Counted from the first letter of the stretch, positions 16,768 through 27,400 are shown. The stretch is DNA of 64,000 nucleotides from JADLHS01 sp964561105 (GCA_964561105.1 CAZLOH010000015.1:1-64000), one strand, 5' to 3'. A program made the numbers and translations. Notes: generated by a model from the letters alone, not told the origin.

Positions 16768-17862
16768 ATGACTGCAACGAACCTTGACGTAACGAATCAC
16801 CAACGGATCGCCAGCCTGGGTCACCGGGTGCTCGCCGGCGGCCGGATCACTCGCGAAGAAGCCACGGAGCTTTTCGAGTTGGAAACTTCAGCGGACATTC
16901 TGGACCTGCTGGCCTGGGCCAACCGCATCCGGGAAAAGTTCAAGGGCAACAAGATTCATCTTTGTTCCATCGTCAACGCCAAGGCGGGCGCCTGCTCGGA
17001 AAACTGCAGTTTCTGTTCGCAGTCGTCTTTCTATCAGACCGGCTCACCCCGTTACGGCTTTGTGGATCCCGAACCGGTGGCGGCAGCGGCGGCGGAGGCA
17101 AACAAAAATGACGTGACCGCCGTCGGGTTGGTCGCCGCGTGGAAAGGTTTGAAAGAAGGCCCGATGCTGGACGAGGTCTGCGACCGAATCAAGGAGTTGA
17201 AAGCCAGTGGCAAGACGCGCCCGGACGCCTCGCTCGGCATCATCAAGAGCCAAAAAGTGGCGGATCGTTTGAAGGAAGCCGGGCTGGAGTGCTACGGTCA
17301 CAACCTGGAAAGTTCACGGCGATTTTTTCCGCAGACCTGCACCACGCACACCTTTGACGACCGGCTGGGCACCATCGGCTACCTCAAGAAGGCCGGCATC
17401 AAAATCTGTTCCGGCGGCATCATCGGGATGGGAGAAACCCGGGCCGACCGTTGCGATCTGGCGTTCACACTCAAGGAAATCGGCGCGAACGTCGTGCCCA
17501 TCAACATTCTAAATCCCATTCCCGGCACGCCGTTTGAAAAGGTCGCGCCGTTGCCCGTCATGGAAATTCTCAAGACCATCGCCTGCTTCCGCTTCATCCT
17601 CCCGCGGCAGGAAATCATGATCGCCGGTGGCCGCACCGTGAATCTGCGGGACGCGCAGAGCATGATTTTCATGGCGGGCGCGAGTGCGCTGATGGTGGGA
17701 AATTATCTCACCACGCTGAATCAGCCGGTGGAGAAAGATCTGCAAATGCTCAAGGACCTCGGCCTCGATCCCAATTGGGACAGCCACGATTTCAGCGATC
17801 AGGAGGAGAGCGGCTGTGGTTGCGATGAAGCGCAATGCGAGCCGGAGGCCGTGGAGGTCTGA
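16768..17862 (+). CDS. bioB: Biotin synthase
   Basis: This 364-residue radical SAM enzyme inserts sulfur into dethiobiotin to form biotin. The cluster-binding CxxxCxxC motif appears as CSENCSFC, followed by QSSFY. Further conserved blocks are YGHNLESS, CSGGIIGMGE, PINILNPIPGTP and AGGRTVNLRD, the last containing the Arg that binds the [2Fe-2S] cluster. The C-terminal tail CGCDEAQCEPE is Cys/Glu rich. ATG 16768 begins MTATNLDV; a longer frame to 16687 adds 27 residues unlike the family. No other bio genes are adjacent. Confidence 0.93.
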   Translation: MTATNLDVTNHQRIASLGHRVLAGGRITREEATELFELETSADILDLLAWANRIREKFKGNKIHLCSIVNAKAGACSENCSFCSQSSFYQTGSPRYGFVDPEPVAAAAAEANKNDVTAVGLVAAWKGLKEGPMLDEVCDRIKELKASGKTRPDASLGIIKSQKVADRLKEAGLECYGHNLESSRRFFPQTCTTHTFDDRLGTIGYLKKAGIKICSGGIIGMGETRADRCDLAFTLKEIGANVVPINILNPIPGTPFEKVAPLPVMEILKTIACFRFILPRQEIMIAGGRTVNLRDAQSMIFMAGASALMVGNYLTTLNQPVEKDLQMLKDLGLDPNWDSHDFSDQEESGCGCDEAQCEPEAVEV

Positions 17863-17893
17863 GGTCGTTTATTCGATCCCCTTGGCGGCCGTC

Positions 17894-18322
17894 ATGTCCT
17901 CGAGTAATCCAGCCCGGTTGCGACTGCTCCAGGGATTTCTGTGCCTGGGTGCGGTCGTGTGGGGTGTTTCGGTCTTTGGCGTTTTTGCGAGTTGGGATGC
18001 CGTGGAGATTGCGTTGTGCGGATTGGGTGCGGAGCCGATCGCCTATGATCGCATGTTGGATTATTGGCTGCGAATGGCGTCCGGCGCATTCACGCTTATC
18101 GGCGTGGGCTATTTGCTGCTGGCCATCAATCCTCGGAAACACCTGGCCATCCTGCCATGGTCGGGATGGTTGATGATCGTTGAGGGAATGATTCTCGCGA
18201 TTCACGGCCTGCGCCTGCATTTGCCCCCCTTCCCCTTCTACGGCGACGTCGCCGCCTGTTTCGTCGGCGGGGTGGGGATTCTGGTGTTCCGAAATTCTGC
18301 GGTGCCGCTTCCTGCGGGTTGA
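17894..18322 (+). CDS. Four-helix membrane protein of unknown function
   Basis: The 142-residue protein has four hydrophobic segments (about residues 12-32, 62-80, 84-108 and 116-134) with short loops, consistent with an inner-membrane protein. I do not recognise the family. The ATG at 17894 follows bioB by 31 bases, and the next gene starts three bases after its stop, so it is probably cotranscribed with both. Its pairing with bioB may be accidental. Confidence 0.65.
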   Translation: MSSSNPARLRLLQGFLCLGAVVWGVSVFGVFASWDAVEIALCGLGAEPIAYDRMLDYWLRMASGAFTLIGVGYLLLAINPRKHLAILPWSGWLMIVEGMILAIHGLRLHLPPFPFYGDVAACFVGGVGILVFRNSAVPLPAG

Positions 18323-18325
18323 GCC

Positions 18326-19132
18326 ATGCGCGGACTCGGCAAGAATAAAGGTGGCTATCGCGGTGAGACGATTGATATCCGCACCGTCTTGCGCGAGATC
18401 GAATTGGAGGCCCGACAGCCTGGCTGGAACACAGAAGTCTTCCACACCGGCGGCGATTTCAAGTGGCTCGCACTGACCCGTCCAGCGACCTCACTGCGCG
18501 CTCCGCAGCCGAAGGTCCGCATTTACATTTCCACCGGCATCCACGGCGATGAACCGGCCGGGCCGCTGGCCGTCCTGCGGCTGCTCCGCGAAAACCAGTG
18601 GCTCGCCAACGCGGAAGTCGTTCTGTGTCCGTGTCTGAATCCTACTGGCTTCGTGCGGAACCAGCGTGAGAATGGACAAGGATTGGACCTCAATCGCGAC
18701 TATCTGACTTTGGCGTCTCCTGAAGTCCACGCCCACGTCGCCTGGTTGGAAAAACAAGCCCCCTTCGACCTCGGCCTCTGCCTGCATGAGGATTGGGAGG
18801 CCCTGGGGTTTTACGTCTATGAGTTGAATCCAGACCAGAAACCTTCCCTCGCGGAAGCGATCGTTGCCGGGGTGGCGACGGTCTGCCCGGTGGACCCATC
18901 CGAGATCATCGAAGGGCGCGCGGCCAAAGCGGGAATCATTCGTCCGAGCCATGACCCGCTTTCCCGGCCGCAATGGCCGGAAGCCTTCTGGCTGCTCCGT
19001 CACAAGACACGCTTGTCCTATACCCTGGAAGCTCCGTCCGATTATCCGCTGGTCACCCGGGTCAATGCCCTGGTCAACGGGGTCAACGCCGCCCTGGCGT
19101 GCCTGCTGCTCAATTCAGGCCCGGCTGAGTGA
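18326..19132 (+). CDS. M14-family zinc carboxypeptidase / amidoligase-type peptidase
   Basis: This 268-residue protein shows the M14 zinc site: HGDE (His73, Glu76), NPTGFVRNQRENGQGLDLNRD, and a later histidine in CLHEDWE. A catalytic Glu lies in TLEAPSDYPL near the C-terminus. The layout resembles short MpaA-like murein peptide amidases or succinylglutamate-desuccinylase relatives and lacks a signal peptide, which suggests cytoplasmic action on recycled peptides (inference). It starts three bases after the membrane-protein gene and is followed ten bases later by the thioredoxin-like gene. Confidence 0.8.
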   Translation: MRGLGKNKGGYRGETIDIRTVLREIELEARQPGWNTEVFHTGGDFKWLALTRPATSLRAPQPKVRIYISTGIHGDEPAGPLAVLRLLRENQWLANAEVVLCPCLNPTGFVRNQRENGQGLDLNRDYLTLASPEVHAHVAWLEKQAPFDLGLCLHEDWEALGFYVYELNPDQKPSLAEAIVAGVATVCPVDPSEIIEGRAAKAGIIRPSHDPLSRPQWPEAFWLLRHKTRLSYTLEAPSDYPLVTRVNALVNGVNAALACLLLNSGPAE

Positions 19133-19142
19133 CCGGCCGACT

Positions 19143-19946
19143 ATGAAATTTTATCTGACGGGGATCGCGGGAGGATTGCTGCTCGCCGCCTTTACCGCCG
19201 CCGCAAGCGACACCTTGCCTCTCCTCAAAGCGGGCGACGAGACCTACACCAATGTGACCGTCACCAGAGTGACGGCCACGGACGTTTATTTCAGCCACTC
19301 GCAGGGGATGGGCAACGCCAAGCTCAAGACGCTCGAACCGGCATTGCAGAAGCGATTCAAGTTCGATCCGGTCAAAGGCAGAGTGGTCGAACAACAGCAA
19401 GCCATCTCCACCGCCTTGTTCCAGATGAACCTCGCGGCGCGGGCCAAAGAGGAAAAATTGCGCCCCAAACCCGAGGACGCGCTGCCACCAGTGGAAACGA
19501 ATGCGCAAGGCGAGCCGGTCGCACCCCTGCTCTACGCGAAATCTTTTCGCGGAGGACGACCGCCGCAAATCTTCGTGGAGAAATGGATCACCCGCGCGCC
19601 CAATGTGACGGGCAAATTTGTGTTGCTCAATTTCTGGACCGCCGCCGCTGCGCCCTGCCGGCGTGCCATCCCGCATCTCAATGAGCTCCAGGAGAAGTTC
19701 AAGGACCGCCTGGTCGTCATCGGCTTGAGCGATGAATCCGAAGCCGACCTCCGCCAGTTCCGGGAGCCGGAGATCAAATACGTCATCGGCACCGATACGC
19801 AAGGTCGGACGAAACAGGCGATGGAAGTGACCGGCATCCCGCACCTCCTGCTGATTGATCCCAAAGGCATCGTGCGCTTCGAGGGGCTGCCGGATTATCT
19901 GACCGAGGAGGGACTCAAACTGTTGATCAGCCGATACGGGAACTGA
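19143..19946 (+). CDS. Exported TlpA/thioredoxin-like protein lacking the first active-site cysteine
   Basis: The 267-residue protein has a signal peptide (MKFYLTGIAGGLLLAAFTAA). A small N-terminal beta-rich part is followed by a linker and a C-terminal thioredoxin fold (residues about 135-265) with FVLLNFWTAAAAPCRRAIPHLNELQ and VTGIPHLLLIDPKG (cis-Pro loop). In TlpA/ResA proteins this site reads WCxxC; here Ala169 replaces the first cysteine and only Cys172 remains. It therefore cannot act as an ordinary dithiol oxidoreductase. It may bind or hold a partner, or work by a one-cysteine mechanism (inference). It starts ten bases after the M14 peptidase. Confidence 0.82.
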   Translation: MKFYLTGIAGGLLLAAFTAAASDTLPLLKAGDETYTNVTVTRVTATDVYFSHSQGMGNAKLKTLEPALQKRFKFDPVKGRVVEQQQAISTALFQMNLAARAKEEKLRPKPEDALPPVETNAQGEPVAPLLYAKSFRGGRPPQIFVEKWITRAPNVTGKFVLLNFWTAAAAPCRRAIPHLNELQEKFKDRLVVIGLSDESEADLRQFREPEIKYVIGTDTQGRTKQAMEVTGIPHLLLIDPKGIVRFEGLPDYLTEEGLKLLISRYGN

Positions 19947-19968
19947 CGGTCACCGGGGATCGCTCAAC

Positions 19969-20412
19969 CTATTTCAACGCGGCCTCGCGCCGTTTCATCC
20001 ACTCATTGCCGAGGTCGGTCAAGGTTTGCACCTTCAATACGCGCTCCGCCATTGGAAACACGATCCGCTCCTCCTTCTCAAAATGTTTCCGGGACGCGGT
20101 GATTACGCCCAGCAGGAGTTGTCGGCCAACCTTGAGCGTACGGGCCTTGGCAATTTTGTCCAGATTCGCCTCGATCACCTCGTGTTCCTGATGAAACGTC
20201 TCGCGCTGGCCGATCTGCTCGAAACAATGTTCCAGCGGCTTGATAAAAAGTTCATCCTCGGTTTGCGAGTGGGGAGCCATCACCTTGTCCACCAGCACGG
20301 CGACCGATTTTACCTCGGCCAGTGACTTGAGCCGGGGCGCGGTCATCTCGATATGGTCAAAGAGGTGATGGAACACCGCGTGTTCCGCCCGCAATATGTC
20401 CGTGATCTTCAT
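19969..20412 (-). CDS. Hemerythrin HHE domain protein
   Basis: This 147-residue four-helix protein has the histidine and carboxylate pattern of HHE proteins: EHAVFHHLFDHIE, HSQTEDELF, FHQEHEVIEA and KHFEKEERIVFPMAE. Such proteins bind a di-iron centre and may sense or store oxygen or nitric oxide, or help repair iron-sulfur centres. The ATG at 20412 begins MKITDILRAEH, a usual start; eleven further upstream residues are possible. It converges with the TlpA-like gene. Confidence 0.85.
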   Translation of the reverse strand: MKITDILRAEHAVFHHLFDHIEMTAPRLKSLAEVKSVAVLVDKVMAPHSQTEDELFIKPLEHCFEQIGQRETFHQEHEVIEANLDKIAKARTLKVGRQLLLGVITASRKHFEKEERIVFPMAERVLKVQTLTDLGNEWMKRREAALK

Positions 20413-20653
20413 CGCGTGAATCAAAGCAGATTTTCTGCCCAGCAAATAGCCACGTTCCTTGAGTTTCCGCCAGCCGATTCTTAAAATTTTGCCCGCCGAT
20501 GTCGCCTGCGACCCCAGGTCTCTCCACTCCCGCCGCGCTAACTGAAAGCGATGACCACTTCGTCGGCCTCTCGTTCTTCGCCGAAACGATGCAATTGACC
20601 CGAAGTTGCCCAGGACGTGTCGGAGCGCAAAACCCAGGTTTCCGACCCGCAGC

Positions 20654-20908
20654 TCAGTAGCCTCGGCGAAGTAACTGGTAAACCACCACCATCAGGGTCA
20701 AGCAAATCAGCGACATCAGCAGCCAACTGCTGACCAGATAGGACACCGCCACCATGATCGCACCGGCAATCATCGGGATCATCGCCTGTTGCTTCTTGCC
20801 GTATATCCAATAACCGACCCCGACGGACCCCCAGACCAGCGAAGCGAAGAGAAAGCTCGAATTGAAATTCAACATGCCTTTGAGAGCGGTCGGGCCAGCG
20901 TCATTCAT
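20654..20908 (-). CDS. Small two-helix membrane protein
   Basis: The 84-residue protein has hydrophobic segments at about residues 18-36 and 42-76 separated by GKKQQA, consistent with two or three membrane passes and a short basic end (LLRRGY). I do not recognise a named family; similar short membrane proteins are common near metabolic genes in this phylum. An internal ATG at 20875 (MLNFNSS) is an equally good start. It lies upstream of the hemerythrin gene with a 241-base gap. Confidence 0.6.
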   Translation of the reverse strand: MNDAGPTALKGMLNFNSSFLFASLVWGSVGVGYWIYGKKQQAMIPMIAGAIMVAVSYLVSSWLLMSLICLTLMVVVYQLLRRGY

Positions 20909-21426
20909 TTGCTTTTAGCTTCGCGCTTTAGTGGAGTTGCGGCAATGGCCAAATCCGTGTCCGGAATCATCGGCATTGAGTCCGCCTCGATTGGTTCGGA
21001 ATGGTGGGCCGGAAATACCAACCGGTCGTTCGCCGCTCAAAGCTGGGTGCTGAGGAATGTGCCGAGCAGCGCAAGCCGCAAAACAATGCGCTGGCGGACA
21101 TCGCCGCCCGAGGAATCGCCGGTCAGCAGGTAGCTGCGGACGTGCGGTGGTGGGGTCGGTGAAAGCCCGCAACCATCGGCTTCTTCGCGGCGGCGGCTGC
21201 GGGACTTGTGAAAAATCCGCGCCCGAGGGGTGAGCGATTTGCTTTTCATGGTTCTTGATCAGCGATGCGCCACCGTTCCAGGTGACAAGAGACAGACGTT
21301 CGGACCGAAAGTTAATTCATCGGATTCCAATCTTGATCGTTGCGCCCGAGAAGGCTCGTGGCGGAGCGGGTGATTTCCCCAAAAAATCATCTAGGCAGCC
21401 GGGCCCGGCTCGTTAAACTCCGCGCC
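20909..21426. other. Gene-poor interval
   Basis: No reliable gene is seen in these 518 bases. A 70-codon minus-strand frame at 21037-21249 has an Arg/Glu-rich composition like translated repeat DNA and was not accepted. The stretch around 21138-21207 faintly resembles family F arms but is too diverged to call. Confidence 0.5.
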
Positions 21427-22578
21427 GTGCAAAGTGTCCGTCTTGGCATCATCGGTCTGGGGAACATCGGCAAACATCATGCCGATTATCTGCAGAAGCG
21501 AAAGATCACCCGGTGCGAACTCGTGGCAGTCTGCGACGCCGCTGCGCCGCTCGACCGTTATCACCCGCTGAAGACTTTCACCGACGGCGAACAGCTCATC
21601 CGATCGGGCGCGGTGGACGCGGTCATCATCGCCACCCCGCACTTTCAGCACACGACCCTGGGCATTGCCGCGCTCGAAGCGGGCGTGCATGCCTTGGTGG
21701 AAAAACCGATTTCATCCCACAAGGCCGATGCCGAACGGCTCATCGCCGTGAGCCGGAAGCATCCGGACGTCGTCTTTGCCGGCATGTTCCAGCTCCGCAC
21801 CGAGCCGCGCTACTTGAAAATGCGGGAACTCATTCGCGGCGGCGACCTCGGCGAGATTGTGCGGATCAACTGGATCAACACCGACTGGTTTCGCGCGGAG
21901 GCGTACTATGCGAGCAGCGCGTGGCGCGCGACGTGGAAGGGCGAAGGCGGCGGCGTGTTGCTTAACCAATGCCTGCACAATCTCGACACGCTTCAATGGC
22001 TGGCCGGCATGCCGCAACGCGTGCGCGGGTTCTGCCAGTTGGGTCGCTTCCATCAAATCGAAGTGGAAGACAACGTTACGGCTTATCTCGAATGGGCGGG
22101 CGGCGCGACGGGCGTGTTCGTGAGCTCCACCGGCGAAGCGCCGGGGGTGAACCGGTTTGAAATCGTCGGCTCGCGCGGCACATTGCTGCTGGAACATGAC
22201 AAGCTCACCCTGGTCCGCAACGCGGTGGACATGCTCGAATTCAGCCGCACCAGCACGCAGGGCTTCGTGAAACCGGAGGCGCGCACGGAGGAAATCCCGT
22301 TCGCCAACGCGACGGCGCAACACGCCACCATCACGCAGAATTTCGTGAACGCGATTCTCGACGGCGAACCGCTGATCGCGCCGGGCGCGGAGGGTATTCA
22401 ATCCGTTGAGCTGGCAAACGTGATGGACTATTCGTCGCTGCTTGGGCAGACTGTGGAATTGCCGATGGACGGCGCGGCGTGGGAAAAACAACTGAACCAG
22501 TTGATCGCCGGGTCAAAGTTGGAAAAAAGGGTGATGAAAGTGGAGTCCGGCGATTTTGCCAGCTCCTTCCGACGCTGA
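21427..22578 (+). CDS. Gfo/Idh/MocA-family NAD(P)-dependent oxidoreductase
   Basis: The 383-residue protein opens with a Rossmann motif (LGIIGLGNIGKHHADYL) and has the family EKP motif in HALVEKPISSHKADAE, followed by the alpha/beta C-terminal domain (GGGVLLNQCLHNLDTLQWL). Family members oxidise or reduce sugars and sugar derivatives. The substrate is unknown, though the downstream isomerase-like gene hints at sugar metabolism. The start is GTG at 21427 directly before the Rossmann strand; the open frame extends to 21340 without resembling the family. Confidence 0.88.
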   Translation: MQSVRLGIIGLGNIGKHHADYLQKRKITRCELVAVCDAAAPLDRYHPLKTFTDGEQLIRSGAVDAVIIATPHFQHTTLGIAALEAGVHALVEKPISSHKADAERLIAVSRKHPDVVFAGMFQLRTEPRYLKMRELIRGGDLGEIVRINWINTDWFRAEAYYASSAWRATWKGEGGGVLLNQCLHNLDTLQWLAGMPQRVRGFCQLGRFHQIEVEDNVTAYLEWAGGATGVFVSSTGEAPGVNRFEIVGSRGTLLLEHDKLTLVRNAVDMLEFSRTSTQGFVKPEARTEEIPFANATAQHATITQNFVNAILDGEPLIAPGAEGIQSVELANVMDYSSLLGQTVELPMDGAAWEKQLNQLIAGSKLEKRVMKVESGDFASSFRR

Positions 22579-22618
22579 GGGCCCGGCATGAAGCCAGCCT
22601 CGACATTTATTTCAAACT

Positions 22619-23254
22619 ATGGGTACTGACATGAAACCAGAAACACTGCCGACCGATCCGGTCTTGCGCGCACTTGCAGCCGGCCAACGCGGGTTGCGCT
22701 TTGTGGAAGCGTTCCTCCGCGAACCATTCACGGTGGGATCGCTGTGGCCGAGTTCGTCCGAACTGTCGCACGCGGTCGTTTCGAGTTGCGACTTCGCGCC
22801 GGGCGACACCGTGGTGGAACTTGGGCCCGGCACGGGCGCTTTCACCGAGCTGCTGGTGAAACGCATGGCCGGTCAGGGACGGCTGCTCGCCCTGGAAATC
22901 AGCGCGACCAATATCGGCGTGCTGCGCAAACGCTTACCGCCGTGCGAAATCATCCAGGATTCCGCCGAATACCTGACGCGGTATGTTGAACCGGGGAGCG
23001 CGCGCTGTGTCATCAGCGGACTGGCCTGGGGCAACATGTTGCCGGCCTTGCAGGACCGGATCCTCGGAGCCATGTTGAGTTCGCTCTCCGCCAAGGGTCA
23101 GTTCGTGGCCTTCGGTTACATCCACGCCAAATGGTTTCCCACCTCGCGCCGCTTCCGACGACGGCTGCTGGAAAACTTCGCGCGCGTGGAAGCCACGCCC
23201 ATCGTCTGGCGCAATTTGCCACCGGCCTTCGTGTATCGCTGCTGGCGAGACTGA
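22619..23254 (+). CDS. Class I SAM-dependent methyltransferase (phospholipid N-methyltransferase-like)
   Basis: The 211-residue protein has FLREPFTVGSLWPSSSELS, then the SAM motif VVELGPGTGAFTELLVKRM and ALEISATNIGVLRKRL. The preceding PSS block and overall length resemble PmtA-type phosphatidylethanolamine N-methyltransferases and the KsgA-like group. A membrane lipid substrate is likely but not proven. ATG at 22619 or 22631 (MKPETLP) both work. It follows the dehydrogenase by 40 bases on the same strand. Confidence 0.75.
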   Translation: MGTDMKPETLPTDPVLRALAAGQRGLRFVEAFLREPFTVGSLWPSSSELSHAVVSSCDFAPGDTVVELGPGTGAFTELLVKRMAGQGRLLALEISATNIGVLRKRLPPCEIIQDSAEYLTRYVEPGSARCVISGLAWGNMLPALQDRILGAMLSSLSAKGQFVAFGYIHAKWFPTSRRFRRRLLENFARVEATPIVWRNLPPAFVYRCWRD

Positions 23255-23387
23255 CGTCCGTGTTCTTCTCCGTTGGCGATGGTTTCCGCGTCACGCCCGA
23301 CGCGCGGGACTTCAGCAAGTCCATTGCGCCCGCCGCGACTTTTCCACTGGCCAGAGCGGTGGTGGCAGCGCAGTATTTTGAGCGACG

Positions 23388-24257
23388 ATGAAATTCATGG
23401 GCATAGGCGACGAGGCGGGCGCGCGACTGGAAAACCAATTCGCCGCCACACGAGAGTTGGGTTGGACCGACATCGAAATGCGCGCGGTGGAGTTGCCCGG
23501 TCAGACCAGGGCAAATTTTCACGATCTCCCCGACGCGGCCTTTGACACGACGGCGCAGCGGATCGAACAATCCGGCCTGCGAGTCTATTGCTTCGGGTCG
23601 GCCATCATGAACTGGGCAAAGACCCTGGAAACTCCTTTCGATGTCACCCTCGGGGAAGTCAGGCGCTGCCTTCCCCGGATGCGGCGCGTTGGCGCGCGGT
23701 TTGTGCGCATCATGAGCTTCAAGCCCGGAGACGACGAGTTCAAAACTCCACCGGAGGTGTTTCGGCGGGTGCGCGAGGTGACCAACATGTTCCTCGACGC
23801 GGGCCTGCAGCCGGTTCATGAAAATTGCATGAATTACGGCGGCATGAGCTGGCAACACACTCTCGATCTGCTCGACAAATGCCCCGGTCTCAAGCTGGTT
23901 TTTGACACCGCGAACCCGGTCTTCAATCCCGACCGCAGCCGGCCCAAACCCTGGCCGCGCCAGGATGTCTGGGAGTTCTGGGAACACGTCCGTGACCATG
24001 TCGTCCATCTCCACGTGAAGGACGCGACGTGGACGGCGGCCACGAACACCGAGACTTACAACTGGCCGGGCGAAGGCCAGGGCTGCGTACGCGAAATCCT
24101 GCAGGACGCCCGGAAACGCGGTTACAGTGCGGGAGTCAGCATTGAGCCGCACATGGTCACAGTGTTCCACGACCCAAACGCGCCGTCGGCCGCGACCGAT
24201 GCCGCGCAAAAGAATTTTGTGGAATACGGCCGGCGGCTGATGGGACTACTCAAATAG
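23388..24257 (+). CDS. Xylose-isomerase-like TIM barrel protein (sugar isomerase/epimerase)
   Basis: The 289-residue protein follows the AP_endonuc_2/xylose isomerase-like pattern: an early ELGWTDIEMRAVELPG, VRIMSFKPGDDEF, VHENCMNYGG (metal-binding Glu), LVFDTANPVF, HLHVKDATW and SIEPHM. Those Glu, Asp and His residues typically bind one or two divalent metals. Such proteins epimerise or isomerise sugars or inositols and often pair with Gfo/Idh/MocA enzymes, one of which lies two genes upstream. The substrate is unknown. Confidence 0.82.
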   Translation: MKFMGIGDEAGARLENQFAATRELGWTDIEMRAVELPGQTRANFHDLPDAAFDTTAQRIEQSGLRVYCFGSAIMNWAKTLETPFDVTLGEVRRCLPRMRRVGARFVRIMSFKPGDDEFKTPPEVFRRVREVTNMFLDAGLQPVHENCMNYGGMSWQHTLDLLDKCPGLKLVFDTANPVFNPDRSRPKPWPRQDVWEFWEHVRDHVVHLHVKDATWTAATNTETYNWPGEGQGCVREILQDARKRGYSAGVSIEPHMVTVFHDPNAPSAATDAAQKNFVEYGRRLMGLLK

Positions 24258-24409
24258 TCACGGTCGGAGCGACTGCCAACCCGGACAACTCACACTCGAA
24301 ACACCGAATTGGGGGAACCCGGTCTGCAGGAGCGGGCGAGCGAGGCTGATAGGCCGTGTGCCCTACGCGATGGTGTGTCAGAATTCCGAGCGGCGTGGAA
24401 ATATGCCCG

Positions 24410-27400
24410 CTAATTGCAATTCACGCGATAGAACCGCGACGGCAACACCGCCCCGTTCGTGTCCTGGAGCACAATGGGATTTCCGGTCCCGATCACCGGC
24501 GGGAGGATTGGCGTCCATTCGGCATCGGTGAGCGAGTTTTTGTATTCGAGCGTGTAGTTCAACCCAATCGCACTGTTCAAGGTCAACGCCACATTGGTCG
24601 CCGTCACATCCGCGCCAAGCAACGTGAGGGAAGGCGCGGCCAGGACCTTGAGCGTGACGGGGTCGCTGAGCACCGTACCGAGCGGATTGGAAACTTGCAG
24701 CCGATAAAGTCCCGCCTGCGCCGGTTGCACATTCCACAAGTGCAATGTCGCCTTGGTCGCTCCCACCAGATTGGTGTTGTCAAACAGCCATTGATAACTC
24801 AACGGCTCGGTGCCACTGGCCTCGACGTTGAACCGGACATCTCCACCCGCAGTGACGATTTGATCGGCAGGCTGGGCGGAAATCGCGGGCGTGGCGCCAA
24901 CGCTCGTGATGTTGACCGAACTGCTGTTGGTGGGTTCGGGATCGTTCAACTCCGAGGCAAGGGAAACGCGGTTGGTGATCTGCCCTTCCGCCGTCGGCAT
25001 GCCCACGATGGTAAAATTGGTCCGACCTCCGCCCGGTAACAACGCCACGGAACAAAGCACCTGACCGTTGGAATAAACGCACCCCGCCGAACCGAAGGTG
25101 AACGTCATGTTCGCCGGCAGAGAATCCGTGACCACGAGATTGATCGCCGGGCCCGGCCCCAGATTGGTGACGGCGAGGGTGTACGCGACGCTCTGCCCGA
25201 CGAGGCCGGGCGCGGGATAAACGCTCTGCGACACGGCCACATCGGCGTTCGTCTCCGGAGTGCAACACACCGCGCCATCCAGCACCGTGATGTTGTCCAG
25301 ATTCCAGAACGTGCCCCCCGCGCCGTTGCCCGTGTCGGTGGTCAACCGCCACTTGAAGCGAACCCCCTGGCCGGCGGCGGTCGGGGGAAGATTGATGAGT
25401 GTGGGAATGAAACCACTCGACGTGCCGGCCCAGACTGACCGTCCGGGCAGCAGGTTGCCCGAAGTGGCATCCAGCGTCCGCGTGTAACCGCCCGAGACGA
25501 AACTGCCGCCGGCCGCAACGATGTCCACGTACGGCGCCGTGCCGATCTTGATTTCGAGCAAGCCACCATCGTAAGCGTTGCCGGGATCCGTGGGATCAAT
25601 CTCCGTGGCGTAATGATTTTGAAAGGATAGTTGCGCCGAAGTCGTAGTGATGGGGATGAGCGGGGAAAGCAATTCACTGATGCCCGGGTCCTCCGCCCCG
25701 GTGACAGCCACGCAATTGGGGGCGGAAGCGCCCGATGACGCCGTCGTCACCCAATTGGACGCCGCCCCAGTAACGGTTCGCCCCCAGCCAGCCGGGATGG
25801 CCGGGGCCGTGACGGCGTCATAGTTTTGCGTGAACACGGGATTCGGCGACCCCAGGGGCAGGTTGAAAATTACGTCGGGCAAAATGTTCGTTCCGTCCAT
25901 CAGCGCGAGGATCAAGGCGACTGTTCCGCCGCAGTCGCCCGCGGGGACAAGAATAAAAGGCCGACTCACCGCCGCGCCGCCGCCCACCAAGGCGCCATAG
26001 TTTTGCGTGCCAGTGATCGGCCGCACCATGTCATTGCTTCGCAAGGCGGCGACGAGATTCGTCGTCTTGATCGCGCCGATATTCTGCAACGTCAGATTCA
26101 TGGCCACGACTCCGCCCGGATCGAGTGTGCCGGGCGTGGCCCCGCAGGTGGCCAGGGTCACCGTCGCACCCGCGCCGATCACGACCTTGGCGTTGGCCGG
26201 CGGAGCCAGGGCATTGATTAGTCCCTTGCCCGTCGGCGAACCCCAGCCGGTACACAGGTCGTAACCGGCGGTGGCAAAAAAATTGTTGGGGCTGCTGGAG
26301 TTGGTGTTGTTACCGGTCTTGATGTCGTGAAAGGCGGTCGCGGCGCCCGCGCCGCGCCCAAGTTCGTACAGGGCCGGGTTGAGAAATCCAACCGACGGCT
26401 GCTCGAATGTCGCCGCCTGTTGATTGACCAATGCGGTGAAGGCCGCCCACAACGGCGACGCCACACTGTCACCACCTACAAACCGTTGCGAACCATTATC
26501 AGCAATGACCAGGACGTTGTCCGACACCATCGCGACGTCGGGAAGATTGCGGCGGGTGGTGGAACCATGATTGGCCGTCATGTCGAGCCCTTGTTGCCAG
26601 GCGGGAATCGGCCAGGCCGGGCTGATTCCACCGCTGCTCGCGCCATCGCCGGTCCCGGCTGAAATCCAACTCCAGGTTTTCTCCGACAACCAGCCGGCGC
26701 CCGGACCACGCGTGGACAACGTGGTGCCGCCTACGCTGGTGACGTACGGGTGGTCCGTGGGCGTGGGCGGAGTGCCGGTGTAAGCGCCGGAATCACCGGA
26801 GGCATTGAAGTACGACTGGCCCTGCGCCGCGAACTCCTGGAAAATCTGCGTGGTGTTGGCGTCGGTGGAATAAGTCCAGGACGCGCTGAGTTGCTTGGCC
26901 ACATTGTCCACCGCCATGCGATTGAGAATGGAATTACCCAGACCGCCTTCGTAAACGAGCACGCCCGCCAAACCCGGCGCCATGGCGAGCGCCATCTCGA
27001 TGTCCAGCGCCACTTCGACGTTGTTGACCCCCGGCTGGCCCGTGAAGCCGTCCAGCAAAATATTTTGTAACGGCAGATTCGTCAGCCCGGCCAGGGTGGC
27101 GTATTGGGCGATGTCGGAAACATAGTAGCCGTCAAACTGCAACAGCCCGACGTACTGCCCGGCGCCGGTCAAGGTGACGCCCGGCGCATAGGCGGCGCGA
27201 AAATCCTTCCCCAAGTAGGACCCGCCCGCCCCCGAACCAGCTTGCGGCTCACCGCCCTGTGGTTGCGGCATTCGCTGGATTACCAGACTCGCCGGGCGCG
27301 GCAACTGGTAATCATCGAGGCCGCTGATTTGCAACACCGGGACCGCCAGATCCAATGCGGGTTCACCACTGGGAGCAAAGAACGTGCGTGCTTCGTTCGG

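Noticed and set aside
21037..21249. 70-codon minus-strand frame before the Gfo/Idh/MocA gene
   Set aside because: The Arg/Glu-rich text looks like translated repeat-type DNA, and no start context or family supports it.
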